A stretch of DNA of 64,000 nt from Cryptomeria japonica (Eukaryota; Streptophyta; Pinopsida; Cupressales; Cupressaceae), in the NCBI RefSeq assembly GCF_030272615.1, contig NC_081415.1:371385667-371449666 (forward strand), written 5' to 3'. Shown piece by piece: positions 49,201 to 59,481 of this stretch (position 1 is the first letter of the stretch; each line of letters opens with the position of its first letter). A model generated the notes under the pieces. The model had not been told where the DNA came from. It was given only the letters and a program-made list of their open reading frames with translations, and searched no databases. The position numbers and the translations under genes were made by a program.

Positions 49201-50426
49201 CATCTCCAAATCTTACTAATCCTCCATTGTATTCTTGAAAGTTCAAGAATTTACCTTTGTCTCCTGTCATATGATGTGAGCATCCTGAGTCAATGATCCA
49301 TTCATCCTTTACTTCAACTTTAGCTGCTAGGGCTTGTTCTACCGGTTGAGCAGTAGGTACCGGTTGATCTTTTGTTATAGCAACAAAAACCCATCCATTG
49401 TTTGTCGGATCCTCATCAGAATCATCAGTCACACCTTCATCAGCAATGTAACAAGATTTGTCTTTGTTCTTCTTAAATCTGTATCTCTGATATTCAGGAT
49501 TAGGCTTGTATGTCCTTCTAGCTTCTTCTCTTAGTCTAGCATGTCTATCAGGGCATCTTGAAGCCATATGATGAATCTTATTGCAGTTAAAACATTTAAA
49601 GGGTGTTTTACCTTCATACTTACTTCCTATTGGACCTTTAGGCATTTTCCTTGCAAATGGTGCTTTAAGTTCTTCAAGTTCTTCAAGTTCTTCATTTTCT
49701 TTCCTTCTTTCTTCAAGTTCTTTTGCATAAAAGGCTTTCCAATCAAATTTGTCAAATGATGGAGTAGATGATGTTGATGCTTTAAAGGATAAATCTATCT
49801 TTATAGTAGCAATAGGACCAAATTCTTCAATTTCAAAAGCTGAAAGTTTCCCAATCAATGTATCCCTAGTTACTAATGTATTAGGCATTGTTCTTAACTC
49901 ATTTATAGTAGTAACCTTCATTTTATATGCCGGTGGAAATCCTCTTAAGATTTTTGAAACAATTTCATCCTCACTTAAGGTTCCTCCACAACATTTAATA
50001 CCCAAAACAATTTCATTTACTCTTTCCATAAAAGCAGAAATCCTTTCATCTTCTTCCATTTTCAGATGTTCATACTTGACCCGGAAGCTTTCAAGTTTTG
50101 CAATTTTGACTATGGAATCTCCTTCATTAAGTGTTTCCGAATGATTCCAAATAGCTTTAGCAGTGGACCTATCTGATAATCCCATGATTTGTTGATTTTG
50201 ATAATGCACTCAAAAGTGCTTCTCTTGCTTTGCAATCATTTTCCTCATCTTTAGCCAAGGTAGTTGGACTGGGCTAACCAAGTACAGTAGCAGTGTAACC
50301 TTTCTTTGTAACTTCCCAGACATCTTTTCCAATGCAACTTAGATGTGTCTCCATTCTGATCTTCCATATGCCATAGTTGGTTCCATCAAGTTTAGGACTG
50401 TCTTTCTTGAAATAATTAGTAGACAT
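46262..50426 (-). pseudogene. copia-3 gag-pol polyprotein, few stops
   Basis: Start ATG at 50426 (MSTNYFKKDSPKLDGTNYG). Gag is broken by a TAG near 50274 and a frameshift near 50209, then open to ~48650. Zinc knuckle: CFNCNKIHHMASRC (the usual Gly is His). Protease: EWIIDSGCSHHM, catalytic Asp kept. Pre-integrase: LWHKRLYHVNFD. Integrase: LIHTDLCGLARIKILQGDR, then a TGA at ~48651, two TAGs near 48450-48470 and a TGA near 47705. RT and RNase H are open from 47599 to 46262: [13 protein letters not shown], catalytic FVDD at ~47205, [38 protein letters not shown]. The stops look like single C-to-T or G-to-A changes. The enzymatic core of RT and RNase H is unbroken. Confidence 0.94.
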
Positions 50427-50468
50427 TGGATCTCCTCAAGTTGTTAAACTTCCGCAAAATAGGACTAA

Positions 50469-50480
50469 GCTCTGATACCA
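50469..50480 (-). other. Primer binding site of copia-3
   Basis: The reverse complement is TGGTATCAGAGC, a perfect initiator-Met tRNA site, two bases from the LTR end. Confidence 0.92.
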
Positions 50481-50482
50481 AT

Positions 50483-51542
50483 TGTTAGGTCCCGAAGACA
50501 ACTGAGAGGGGGGGGGGTGAATCAATTGTCAACTAATTTCAAACCAAAAACAACTTAACCAACTTAATGCTTAATACCGGTAAACCAATTAAGTATGCCG
50601 GTAGATAGTGTTAATAGTTAATTGCTATACCGGTAAAGATTAATGCATGAAATATAAACACAAAGTCATCCACAACACATGACACCAATATTTGTACGTG
50701 GAAACCCTGTAAGGGGAAAAACCACGATGAGAAACCTTACCCACAATCAGATGATACTACTACAGATAGTAAGTGTACATAAATGGGGTCTACACATGTA
50801 GATAGGCCAATAGCCTAGAGCTCATTGCTCAATCACAAATTGGGAGTCACACTGACTACAGTTGGATGGTTAAATCCAAATAAGAATGTACTGCACAAAA
50901 TAACATCTTCATATGCTGGATTCAGTACCGGTGTAATGCTGATATGCTTTCACAAAAACCTAGCTTCACCTTCAAATGATGTCTTCGTGTATAGCTCTAC
51001 TTAATCTTGCATATACCTTCACACAATTCTTTTTCGCATTCCACATTCGATCTTACAAATAAGATCTTACATTTATACCATAACCTAAGACCAATTTTAG
51101 TAGGTCGGCTCTACAAGATATTACAATAAAAATATTTTACAAATAATATAATATCCGATGCAATAACCGCTTGAACATGTCGGCTTAATGCATTTACAGC
51201 AATAATTAATCATTTCCTTAGCATGCCATGCTGATTTGGAAAAGATAAACCTACCAGTGTAACCCTAGGTAACCCTGAACCTATTTGCCGGTAAAAGCAA
51301 ATATGCAAATATGAATATACCAATGTTCAAAACTCCAGGACAAGATGTCCAAATGATGTCTTCGACATCACCAAGTGTCTTCCACATCATTCCAAGTGTC
51401 GGTGATCATTAAATCCTACCGGTGAACTATATACCAATAACTGTGCAGTAGTTGCTTGTCGGTGAATGCTGCTGGATCTCCAAGGTGCTAGTGTTTTAGT
51501 AGGTGTTGACATCAATGACAAAACCATACCAAAATACCAATA
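50483..51542 (-). repeat. 5' LTR of copia-3
   Basis: A 1,060-bp copy; TGTTAGGTCC on the primer-site side, ATACCAATA at the outer end (decayed CA). Confidence 0.93.
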
Positions 51543-52929
51543 AAACCAACCTCTGATATGATGCAGATCGGCTCAGATTTTGAAAACTAAACCAAAAGTA
51601 CAAAACAATGAAATAGCACTTTTGTTACATCTTTTAGTGCATTCACAACTTCTTCTGGTGCATTTGCAAATTCCTTTGGCGCATATGCAACACAAAGTGA
51701 CACTTTTACAACATAGAATGGCATATTCTTAACTCAGAATGATGCATCTAAGGCACAAACCAACGCATATACTAAGTACTCTAGTGCATACATGATTTCT
51801 TGATGCGCATTTGACCTCTGGTGCATGCGACATAAACTAAATTACAAGATGGAAAGACTTAAAATCCATTAAACAACTCTAGAATGACGTAAAACACAAA
51901 AATCTGACATCCGCCCAATTAAGGAGAGGGTGATTATAATCTAGATAAATAAATTAACCAATAGAATATCAATATTTCAATCCACAAAACACCAATCATC
52001 CAAAAATAGCTTCCAAAGGAAGCAAAAACTCCAAACACTCATCACATTCAATAAATAAGAATATATAAAAATAAAATCACATAAAATTTCTAGAATAACT
52101 AAGACATCGTGTAAACACACAACAAGCACTCTACAAACAATCTTTTCTCTTTTCCGAGAGAAAAATGCATAAGTATAATATAGACTCAAGAACACCAACC
52201 TGAAAGAAAAAAGACTGGAAAATAAGTTGCAAGGACGATGATCTACACAATAAATCTGGACAAGTCAATCAATCCACAACCCATTCAAGTTTCTCCAGCA
52301 CATACACAACCACTAGGAAATCAAAATAAATATCCAAAGCTAGACCCCAGCATGCACAAGAAAACTTCCTTTAATTCAAAATAATAAATCAATCCTCGAA
52401 TCCAATTATGCAAACCTTCAACACAACATCTCCCTATCTCCCATTTTCGAAAGACTTAGAGGGTTCAAAACTATTCTCGTGAATTTTTTTTGAAAAACTT
52501 CAAACTTCTTAAAACTAAAAGTATTTGAAAATCAAATACCATCCCTTACCAAAACACTGAAGATTTCGAAAGTAGAAACTTCCCCTGCAAAACCCAAAAT
52601 CACTTCACACTCACACAAAAAAAAAGGAAACAAAAATTAATTACTAAATACATTTCCAAAATATCTATCAAATATGAAATTAACAATAAACAATTAAGTT
52701 CATAAAAAAATAATATTTAAATAACATATTACCACTAAATAGCATTCACACACACACACACCAAAAAAAAAAAGAGGCTATGCATAATAATTAGTTAATT
52801 AATAGCCTCAACATTAAAGAATCTATCCAACACGAGGATATAATAAAATACCACATGACACCTAACAAGGTGACTTAAGCTTAAACATTGGAACCGACAG
52901 GACACTGACTAGATTTTAGAATATGATGA
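51543..52929. other. Non-coding DNA right of copia-3
   Basis: No gene recognised. A GTGCAT/GCGCAT word recurs at 51635-51830. A short CACACA run lies at ~52745-52762. Probably old repeat DNA. Confidence 0.45.
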
Positions 52930-53054
52930 GACCCTATGCCGCCTCCGATCAATTTCCATTGGGATAGAGACATGCTCAGACCTATGAGATTGCCATTGCC
53001 AATGGAGCTGATGCCTAGTACTTGTATCCTGCGTAACACCAAATGTCTATATAC

Positions 53055-53091
<37 letters not shown>

Positions 53092-53440
53092 CATAAGGTA
53101 AAAAAATTGGTAAATGGATATGCCAAAGGAAATAGAGATAGAATCAAAGCTTGGGAAATGGAAGCAGAATATTGTTTACGAAACAATCCCTTTTGTATGC
53201 TTTCACTATAAGAAAATTGGACACTGGGCTAAAAAATGCCCAAGTAATGTGGTCAAATCTCAATCCCAAGCTAAAGTATGGAAAAAGGTGGACAGCTCTT
53301 TGAAAGCTTCGCATTCTGATGGTCTAGATCAGGAAAAACAATCTCAGGTTGGAAGGATAGAGGAAGTGTTAGTCAGAGATTTGGGAAATGAAACGAAGAA
53401 AGGAGATAATGAAAATGTCACCCATCAGGAAAAGGAGTAG
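52930..53440 (+). pseudogene. LINE ORF1-like remnant (zinc-knuckle protein)
   Basis: The open stretch 53114-53440 has MDMPKEIEIESKLGKWKQN, then a CCHC-like knuckle CFHYKKIGHWAKKC in which the second Cys is Tyr, then a hydrophilic Lys/Glu-rich tail. The block upstream (52936-53060) fits the same family in another frame. A CA-repeat separates the two. The arrangement resembles the DUF4283/zinc-knuckle ORF1 of plant LINEs. CACTA-2 is inserted just downstream. Confidence 0.55.
53057..53091. repeat. (CA)n microsatellite
   Basis: About 17 uninterrupted CA units within the LINE-like remnant. Confidence 0.95.
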
Positions 53441-53463
53441 AATGGCAAGGAGTTAGATGAAGG

Positions 53464-53960
53464 CACTAGTACATTCGGAGCTAATTTCCGACGGTCGATT
53501 GTCGGAATTGCGACTAATTTTCATCGGAGTGCCAAAAAAAGTAGCCATCAAAAACTCATCGTCGGATTCATTGACGATGCCCTGACCGTCGGAAATACGA
53601 CAATCCCATGGACTCTACTGATGGTGGGCATGATCGCTCTTCTAGTCAAAAAAGTCATCGGCCATGCAGCATCCTCGTTGGATGCTTCAGTAGATTTCGT
53701 TGCAAAGCCAACAGTAATTTGGAACTTCGCACTGACGGTGATGCTGTTTGTTCGATGCTTGTGTCGTCGGTCCATTCAGAGGCATCAACGACCATCCGAC
53801 TATGAAGTGTTGTCGCACGTACAACATCCTCATCGGATGTTTGTGTAGTTTGAGTCAGAAGTGGGATGACTCCAGAACATTTCACTGATGAGAACGATGT
53901 ATGTCCACCGATTTCATCATTGGTGGAAAGCTTGGTATTCGTCGTAATTCTGATGATGAT
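53464..53960 (+). repeat. TIR and subterminal repeats of CACTA-2
   Basis: After the TIR come repeated TTTCCGACGG, CATCGGAGTG, CGTCGGATTC, GTCGGAAAT and CGTCGTAATTC words, the same family as in CACTA-1. Open frames across this block are by-products of the repeats. Confidence 0.85.
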
Positions 53961-54100
53961 AATATTTTTATCAAATTTTTTTGTATTATTATCCAGTCAT
54001 TGATATGTACATCGAATGATATTCTATCCCCACCACCTACCAGTAGGGGGCATAGGTTTGAGGCTAATATGAGGCACATGGTTTCAAGCTAATATGATCA

Positions 54101-54643
54101 GGCACACCATGGTTGAGATGGTCCAACTCCCTAGTCTCACTCTAGGACTAAGCTCATGCCGTATCTAAATGAAAGACATCTCAAATAAATCATCGGTGGA
54201 AAGCTGCAAAATGCCATTTTCATACATAAGAAAGACATACACAATTGGGCAGAGTCACCAAGAGAACCGTAAAAAGTGTGTTTCAGATCATTGTCCTAAT
54301 TGTGGTGTGGTCACGAAGAGATCACCGTAAATTTGTCAACCTTTCCTTCATTTAAACCAAGTAAACTAGTACATAAAGGTTTACATGGTTTAAATGAAGG
54401 AAAGGTTGACAAATTTACGGTGATCTCTTCATGACCACACCACAATTAGGACAATGATCTCAAACACACTTTTTACCGTTCTCTTGGTGACTATGCCCAA
54501 TTGTGTATGTCTTTCTTATGTATGAAAATGGCATTTTGCAGCTTTCCACCGACGATGTATTTGAGATGTCTTTCATTTAGATATGGCATGAGGTTAGTCC
54601 TAGAGTGAGACTAGGGAGTTGGACCATCTCAACCATGGTGCAC
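54101..54643. repeat. Large inverted repeat (hairpin), ~260-bp arms
   Basis: The left arm 54101-54359 and right arm 54386-54643 are near-perfect reverse complements, with a 26-base loop that itself holds GTAAAC/GTTTAC. A transcript would form a long double-stranded stem. CACTA-1 has only one arm (20261-20448). Confidence 0.95.
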
Positions 54644-54649
54644 CTGCAT

Positions 54650-56070
54650 ATGTATATAGTTTTGTGTATTCATTAAAGATTTTCATTTAATTTTGAGCAT
54701 TTTGTGGATGGTATAATCAAGAAACATATCATCACCCTCACCAATTATGCTCAACTGATTTAAGTACAACCATTTGATTGTTAATAATTTTTAAATTAAG
54801 GGAGTACTTTTCAAAATACATATCCATATGCATATACATATACATAAAGGTTTACTTCTTGATTTAAATAAAGGAAAGGTTGACAAATATCTCCATATAG
54901 TTTTACCTAACTCTAGAATTAGTCAGTTGTTTAAAACAACTCATAACCATTGTAACAAAATTCACACTAATAATATATTTCTGAACACTTTTTATCCATG
55001 AATGATATTTGGGTTTACAATCTCGAATTTAGTATATGCAATATCATTAGAACTCAGACATCAATAAACTTGTTTCAAATTAGAAACACTGTGATCTGAA
55101 TTGCAAGCAAACTATTTAATGTAATGCATGTTGTCTGTATTTTGGAAAAAAGGGTTGGCTGCAGAATTTTGCAGAGCATACTATTTGAGTAACTTACATG
55201 TCAAGTGTTTGTTATAATGTCTAAAAACTAAATCACGAAAAAGTGAAAAAAAAATTGGTTAGCAAATCAGGGGTGCACTTTACATTCTTGTTGTTATCCA
55301 ATTCAATTACTTTAGCTCTGTTTCTTTCTTCAGATTTGGGGTCTAGAGCTCCTCCCTAAGCAGAGATTGTTGGTTTTGTCTCCCCTGCTTTGGCTAGAGA
55401 GTTTCTTGCTATATCTGGTAGTTTACCCTCAAAGTTCAGCTTCTCTATTGGTTGAACTTCTATTTTCCCTACCTTCTTCTCCAAGTGCTCCTCCTCTTGT
55501 TTCCAAGATTTTTCCTTTGCCTTCTACTCAATGGCCCTTGGTTGTGCCTTCATGCCCTCTTAATGTCTTCACTGGGTTCCTGTTTCCTTCAAATGATGGC
55601 TTCTCTATGTTATGCAATATCCATCTTGGATCTTGCAACATCAAATTTTGGCATGGTTGATTTTGATGCGAGTGATTGGACAATTGTTTTTTATCACATT
55701 TTTTCTTTGAGTAAGAAGATCCTTCTCAAGCAGTTTGGTGCTATCAAAAGATAAATAAGTTGTCAAGAAAGGTGAGGGCTAAAAAGAATCTTTAGATTAA
55801 TGTTTCTGACTATGTTGGTTATTGTTGATGTGGTTTTTCATTGATTTTCTTCAGTTATTCTTCACCAATAGCCTATTTATAACAACTTTATCTATTTAGA
55901 AGTGGGTCATCTCTAGAACCTAAAACCAATCTATCAAAAGAAAATACATATTGGAACATGCCATCACAAAAATATGTCATTTTTATATGTAAAACTAGAA
56001 TGTTCAAGTTTTATTGAAAACAATCAAATTGAAATTCTCATCTTGGTCTTACAAGTATTAGGGTTCTTAC
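54650..56070. other. CACTA-2 internal DNA, no recognised gene
   Basis: 54650-54710 matches the CACTA-1 flank of the hairpin arm. Plus-strand open stretches at 55367-55754 have no recognised domain; a CTTCTTCAG acceptor-like site near 55335 leaves a captured exon possible. Confidence 0.4.
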
Positions 56071-56359
56071 CTAGCAGGATGCTCCTCACAAGGACGATTG
56101 TATGTTGTCCAGACTGGCTCGCCCTGGAAAAGCCTCGGGATCTACGATAAAATTCAAAGAAACAATAATAATATCCTCTAGTTCATATAAGAAATGATTT
56201 GTAGTGAGTGTCCTTGAAATAAAAGAGCATTTACATTAATGTAGTTGTTTGTGGCGAGGGTAAATCGATGATAGATTCCTCCTAGGAGGATAATCATATC
56301 CCCCTTCTTAACCCATCTTCGTATCCATCGATCCTCTTTATCCCTTACATCAAAGGAGG
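56071..56359 (-). pseudogene. Acireductone dioxygenase (ARD) fragment, two exons
   Basis: Exon 56359-56235 reads [20 protein letters not shown] and [16 protein letters not shown], the cupin region of acireductone dioxygenase, including a metal-ligand His (in YHRF). It is bounded by a TTATAG acceptor and a GTAAAT donor. Exon 56141-56071 reads RLFQGEPVWTTYNRP and HPAR, with a CGTAG acceptor and a GTAAGA donor. Neither exon has a stop. ARD is a methionine-salvage (Yang cycle) enzyme. Only the middle to late part of the gene is present, introns kept, inside CACTA-2, so this is genomic capture by the transposon. No other ARD exons were seen nearby. Confidence 0.87.
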
Positions 56360-58833
56360 CTATAACAAAAGAAACATAAAACTCAAGCGTCAGTATATGT
56401 CATTGACAACTCCTATTTTATGAATTCTTTCAAATTTGTCTTCGCTAGAGTGAGCTTGCTAATAGGCTATTGCTATATACTAAGAATTAAATTGCTGAAA
56501 TTCCATGACTTTGACCATAAAGACACATAGAGTGGGTTCAAGTAATGTATACGAGAATTAAAGGACAATGGAAACTTTTCCATTGTCTGTAATAGATAGC
56601 AAGAAGGAAAGATTGTTATCTATGTAACATCTATTTGAACATTTTGGATTCATAACTTTACGTATAAACATATACAACCATGGTATATTGAAAAATGACA
56701 TAAAAATCCATTTCATGTAATCAATAATTTTGTACAAAGGAGAGGATGCTAATTATGTCACCCTAAATATTCACAAACAAGTATTGAAGGAATGCTGACA
56801 ATAAATATGATAAAATAATGCTTGGTTTAGAGGATATAGCTAAGTCACCCCTCAATTTAAAAGAAATATCGGGTAAAATTTAGTACTTCTTTTAATTTGA
56901 TCACATTATGATGTAGCACATTAATCAATACTACAACACTGGCACTGGAAAAAGGCAGCAATCTGTCAAAAAGAAACAGTGATAAATGATAGGGATATAA
57001 ATTGTGCTGAAATGGTTTTGTAATATTTAGCTCTTTTAATATAAATCCAACTTTTATTTGGCAAAAAAATATATTGATGAGTAAAATGGTTAAAAAAACA
57101 GAGTTTTTTTTTTATGGAAGTTTCAATGATGGTGTTTTGAGATAGATAATTGGGATCCCACTATTTTCCCTATATTGTTTTAACCGAAATTTTGGACATG
57201 ATTCCATTTAGTTTGCACTCCATGGTTCATAGGTTATTAGGATTAATGGTTATGTTTCCATGGTGTTTAGATCCAAGCAAAACAAGTTCAATGAATCAAT
57301 AAATGTAGTTTACTTGATACAAATTGTTTGTATATAGATATGGTATACAACATACATGGTGCATGGCAAATCACAAGTTCTTTGATGATTGATTGACAAG
57401 AAATGGTAGATCTAGTAACAAGTTTCTTCTTGTTTTTAATGGTCGACAAGGTTATTGTTTGCAGATTATATTTCATAGTCACAGGTTGATGGATCACATA
57501 GATCATTAATTATAGATTATTTCAAGTTGTTCATGGTTTATTGTCACCTAGTTTCTTACCTAATTTTGCATTTTTTTCAACTTTATTTCATAGCATTCAT
57601 CTACACTTGAGTCATTCTTGTGTTGCTTCAAATATGTTGTTCATGATTTATCCTCAGCTTCCATGGTTAGCACCGATTTTGCATTTGACTCAACATAATT
57701 CCTAGTGTATTTTACTTCACACATCACACAAAAAGGGTTATTTTAGGAATTAGGATACAATATAGTATTTTACAGTCCTAATATCTAGGTCATTAAACTT
57801 TCACGTATTGATGTATCACAGTTAGTTATTTTATAATTTGATGTGTGCTTAATGTACCTAGTTTATGGAGTGATTACATGTTTGTTTGATTGGAGAAAAT
57901 TAAACAGTCCAATTTGTAGGCTAGGGTTGTTATATTGTTGGCAATAGGGTTTGGTACATACATTGAATTAGAAACATCTTTTATTGATTAATATAGATTC
58001 TAAAGATACTCTTTTATGAATTCTAGTGTCTTATTTAAAAAATCATACCAAGACGTATGTATTGGAGCTAGTGTTCCACAAGGACATTTCCTCCCCCAAA
58101 ACTGTTTGTTTTTGAAATGGGGACAGCTTCAGAATACATGGACTTGGATGGGGCATCCCCCTGCCGCCCCAGTGCAATCCAATGCCATCATCTTTGAGAC
58201 ATATCTAGGACATCCTTGAGACATTTGAGGGACTCCCAAGAGCCTCCTGACCATCTCAGAGACATCCAAGCATCTCCCATGGCCAAACAATCCATAATTG
58301 ATTTTAAAAAAATCAGAATTTTTTTTCAAACTCCATGCCCAAGGTCAAATCCTCACAGCCTATGGGCCCCACCAAACCCCACCAACTTTATAAAACTGCC
58401 TCCTATTTTTCTTTCAACTCACAAAAACAAAGAGCAAGAAGCTGACAACTGTAAATGTGAGAGTGAGAGTTGTAGGTGCCAGGTGAAAAAGTGAGAGTGT
58501 AGAGCAAGAGGGTTGAGGAGAAGTAAGAAGAGAAGTGATGCCAATTTGTAATGGTCTACCCCTATTTTGAAACCAATTTCTTTTGCACCTTTTCAACTAT
58601 GCTTCTTGACAAATAGTTTACTTGATTGCTCTACTGCAAATTTTTAGTTTGTCTTTCTTGATTTTGTGAATGCCAATGTCCATTTGTTGATACTTTTGAG
58701 ATGGCATTTTGACAAACAACATGCATGCACTGAAAGGGTTTCAATTTGGAATTGATATTGATAGTGCAGATATCACTTTATAATAATCAAGATTTGCATT
58801 CACTGAAATGATTTTAATCAACTAAAGAGAAAT
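56360..58833. other. CACTA-2 internal DNA, no recognised gene
   Basis: AT-rich, with one more GC-rich stretch at 58080-58480 where open frames exist on both strands. No domain recognised. Confidence 0.4.
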
Positions 58834-58923
58834 ATTCATGAATTACAAGTAATAAAAAAACTTACAAGGATGAGGCATATTCATGACTTACAAGTAATAA
58901 AAAAACTTACAAGGATGAGGCAT
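58834..58923 (-). repeat. 45-bp tandem repeat downstream of TNPA, CACTA-2
   Basis: Two 45-bp units starting ATTCATGA at 58834 and 58879, with a third start at 58924. Same repeat as 20097-20198 in CACTA-1. Confidence 0.88.
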
Positions 58924-59481
58924 ATTCATAACTTTTGCAGTCCTGCCTTGGATATCAACACTAGAAGCAACTCATATTGTTCGTGTATAGAGAAGACAAT
59001 ATGGGAGTTCATTATACCCAGCAACTTGTGGTGTTGTTGTTCATGTTGGCTCTGTTGGACCCTGCAATTAAGATTCAATATACATTATTCAATAAGATTA
59101 ACTATGCCACATAATGAAATATTGAAAAGTGTGTTATCTTGTTGAGCTTCGCTTGGTTTCGAGAATAGTTTAATATTCTCTACTTAACAGGGCCAACCAC
59201 ATGAAGGTGGAAGCTCATTTGGCCCCTTCCCCCCCCTAACATCACTCTAAATTCCTCGTTAACATCTTATAACATTCATTCATTCTTTCTTTCTACCATT
59301 AATAAAATACAACATTCATTCATTAATATCACATAACGTTCATTAACACATAACATTGATTAACATTAATTAACATGCAACATTCATCAATATTAATTAA
59401 CACATATCATCCATAACCATTAATTAGCACATAATTACATTCACTAACACATAAAAATCAGTCATTATCAAATAAGTTAGA

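Larger units (their letters stand above)
44811..51542 (-). mobile_element. Ty1/copia element copia-3, both LTRs and TSD present
   Basis: A 6.7-kb minus-strand element with LTRs at 44811-45872 and 50483-51542, a perfect primer site, a polypurine tract and gag-pol in copia order. AAACC flanks both ends (44806-44810 and 51543-51547). The outer LTR ends have decayed symmetrically: TG to TA on the left, CA to TA on the right. The LTRs differ at roughly a dozen of the first ~190 positions by eye, mostly transitions, so the insertion is not recent. Confidence 0.95.

Noticed and set aside
53548-53885. Overlapping open frames on both strands
   Set aside because: Lie in the CACTA-2 subterminal repeats; composition reflects CGTCGGA words.
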